Shown piece after piece: positions 41,801 through 44,800 of a DNA stretch of 64,000 nucleotides (within the stretch, counting starts at the first letter, position 1; the number at the start of each line of letters is the position of its first letter). A program made the translations under genes and the position numbers. The stretch is taken from contig NC_072895.1 of NCBI RefSeq assembly GCF_027943255.1, positions 77,254,001 to 77,318,000 of the forward strand, in the 5' to 3' direction. Origin of the DNA: Anastrepha obliqua (Eukaryota; Arthropoda; Insecta; Diptera; Tephritidae). The notes under the pieces were generated by a model. That model did not search any database. It saw only the letters and a program-made list of their open reading frames with translations, and had not been told where the DNA came from.

Positions 41801-44800
41801 TTGTAGAAAGATTGATGATCCGCAAATTGGATCAAAACCCGAGAATTTCCGTAAGAATACTTACAAAGGATCTTAACGAGGATACCACACTCCTTATGAA
41901 GCAGTGCGTCAAGCCATACTGCACCACAAATATTCATCAAGATCAATACGCAAGAAACCGTTGTTGTCTGCACAAAATGTAGAAAAACGCATGTATTTTG
42001 CTTTGAACCACATTCCCGAGACAAAGATAATGCTGTATTATAATGATGGACCGACTAGGGTCAAAAAATGCTGCAAAATGCTTCCACGCGATTGTAACCA
42101 ATACTCTAGACTGTCATTTAGCCAACTGAAGTTGGTTACACTTAGTGCCGGACCCTGTAGATGTAAATGCACTGCGTGAAGCAAGGTTTTAAATTGTGGT
42201 AAATTATAAAAATCATTTGCCGTTCGGAGTCGGCTTAAGGGGTAACACCACTGTACACGCGTAAAATAAACACGATTTTTAAAGAATTTTTTTGTATAGA
42301 AGGAAAGGGAAAACAATCACTCTGATTTGGGAAGTTATTACTTATATACTAAAATACAAAACTACAAAGTTTGATCGAAAAATTTTACAAAATGGCGGCA
42401 TTGGAGACATTTTTGTAATGTGGTTTCTCTTGAAGGAGCTCTGCGGCACGCAGCACAGAGGGTGCAAATTTTAATCTGGAACAAAGAAACATTTTTTTTC
42501 TTAATCTAGATAAGAATAGCTAGAGAAACACGTAGGGGATTTAAAAAATATTTATTTTTGTGGAATTAGCAAGCATTTGAAGGAAAAAACTCTATTTTGG
42601 ACTAAAAAACGGCACTCAAATAATTATAACAATCGTTTAAATCCTCCAACCGAAAATCCCCTACGCTCTTCTCTTAAGAAGGTTATTATACAGACGTAGT
42701 GAAAAACCTGATTAAAAATATTTATAATTGTTTGAGTTATGCTGCGTGCCAATTTCAGAAAACGTGTTTTGAGAAAAACGCGTTTAAAGTTTGGAAATTT
42801 GGATAAGTCGTTAGGTAGCAGTTACTAACGCTTGGTTAAAAGCTTAAAATATTTATGAAATAAACTTCGGTAACGTATAAAACTTTTTGTTCTGTATTTT
42901 AAAAGGTTCAAAGAGTTTTTTAAGCTTATAAAAAAAAATCAATTTTTTGAAATTTCTACAGTGGTGTTACCCCTTAAAACTATAGGTCCCTTCATTTGCG
43001 CAACAACATCAAGACGCACACTAAAAATCGGAGTAGGAACTCGGCCAAATACCTAACAGAAGTGTAGGTCATTTTAAGTTTAGGTCATTTTAGTTTAACA
43101 TTTCATATGTTGTTAAGTTACCATACATTCCTCTACTGGTTGCACACGTTTTCCTTAGCCATAACTGCAACGAACTTATAAATATTGTTACAATAGTGAA
43201 GTTTCCTGAACCGACTGGCAACAATAGCGAACGAGAGGCCAAAACAAAAACATGAGTTAGCCTTGTTGGCGACAGCACATAGCGAGACAATTCACGCTTT
43301 CTGAGACCGCTAAATGAGTTAAATGAGCTGATGCTACAATAGAACTCGCCAGAAGATAAAAGCTGTCCGATCTAGAAATTACGATAGTTATTAAGAACAT
43401 AAGCCGAGGTGCATGCGCACAGGGTATTCAGTTGGAAGTTGAACTTGTGAGATAATAAACGAAAAGTAATCGACTGATTCAGTCTTAAGCTGAACGTGTT
43501 ACTATTAATTTGTGATTTTATTTGACAATCTAGAGATTTAATTGAATTTAACGTAGGAAAATTCGTAACGAATTATTAATGGCTTCAAAAAAAATTATAA
43601 CAGATAGCCTGCAGTTTCATATTACTGCATTGGAAGAGATACAGCGAATATTACCTTTGAAGGCAGACATTTTTAAGGAAATAGAGTTTTAGATTCAACA
43701 TATTTGTGAAAAAGTAAACCTGGACTCTAATTCCATTTTGCAGAAATGGAGAGCAATTGAGGGGGAAAAATACTTTTGAACATGAACACTGAAAAACATT
43801 ACAGCAAATTAGTAAATTACAAAAGGTAGCTAAGTTAGTTTTAGTTGTGCCACATGAATTTTTCCCATCATTACCGATGTACAAACAAAGGAAATTAATT
43901 CAATCATAAAAATTGCCCCATATTGCTAGACGAAAACCAGAATTGCTCACCTTTTCGGTATAGAGTTTCATTTAAAAACAAACAAAAAACTGGTCGCGGT
44001 ACAATTTTATTTTGAAAAAAAAAAAATAAAAAAATAAAAATAAATAAATAAATAAAAAAAAAATAAAAAAGAAAAATAAAAATATAAAAAACAAAAATAA
44101 AAAAAAAATAAAAAAAAAATTAAAAAAACACACAATTGTATTAACATGCAAGGCCAGCTGTTGGAAAACTAGAAGATTTAAAGCATTTAAAATGATTTGC
44201 CTTCAAGCAGCAAGTGAGTGTTAAAAATATATTGTTCAAAAGATTTCTTAATTTTTTTAATTGTTTAGACATTTTAATTCAATAGTAAATGCGGTTTGAT
44301 TCAGCATCTCTTCTTTTGATAAAATAAAGTTGTTCGGTGAAAAAATTAGATTAAACTTGTTATCTTACATCTGTTCGATAGCTTGTATATCCCTTTATAA
44401 AATTTACATTTACACACTAAAATAGTATCGTAAAATCTTAAGAAAATTTTCGTTAATATGTTTTGTATTGTTAATATATTTTGTATTATGTGTGTAGCTT
44501 TGCAGAAGATGTTCCCTGAAGTTACTACGTTAGGTGTTTCAGAGTTCTACGATAGTCCTAAAGGCTGCTTATTGCGGTTGCTACGGTCATTATACCGTAT
44601 TTTAGCAATATTTCTATCTCGAATGTCCTTGGCCGAATATAAATCCATGTTCCGGTTACGTAGAACCGACTGTCGTGGCATCGGCCCATATTTCTTCAAA
44701 GACGAGGCTGGCGTCAATGTAAGAGTGAATAGCGAACGCGACACAAGACCTCGCGTCGTTGTTTGAGTGAGCAATTTAATTCCCATCTTGGGTCAGTGGG

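Noticed and set aside
43330..43560. Possible LTR of a retrovirus-like element
   Set aside because: No paired LTR, primer-binding site or gag-pol sequence was seen, so the label cannot be supported.
43995..44130. A-rich tract as a retrotransposon poly(A) tail
   Set aside because: It is a long imperfect AAATA/AATAAA low-complexity run with no retrotransposon sequence before it on either strand.
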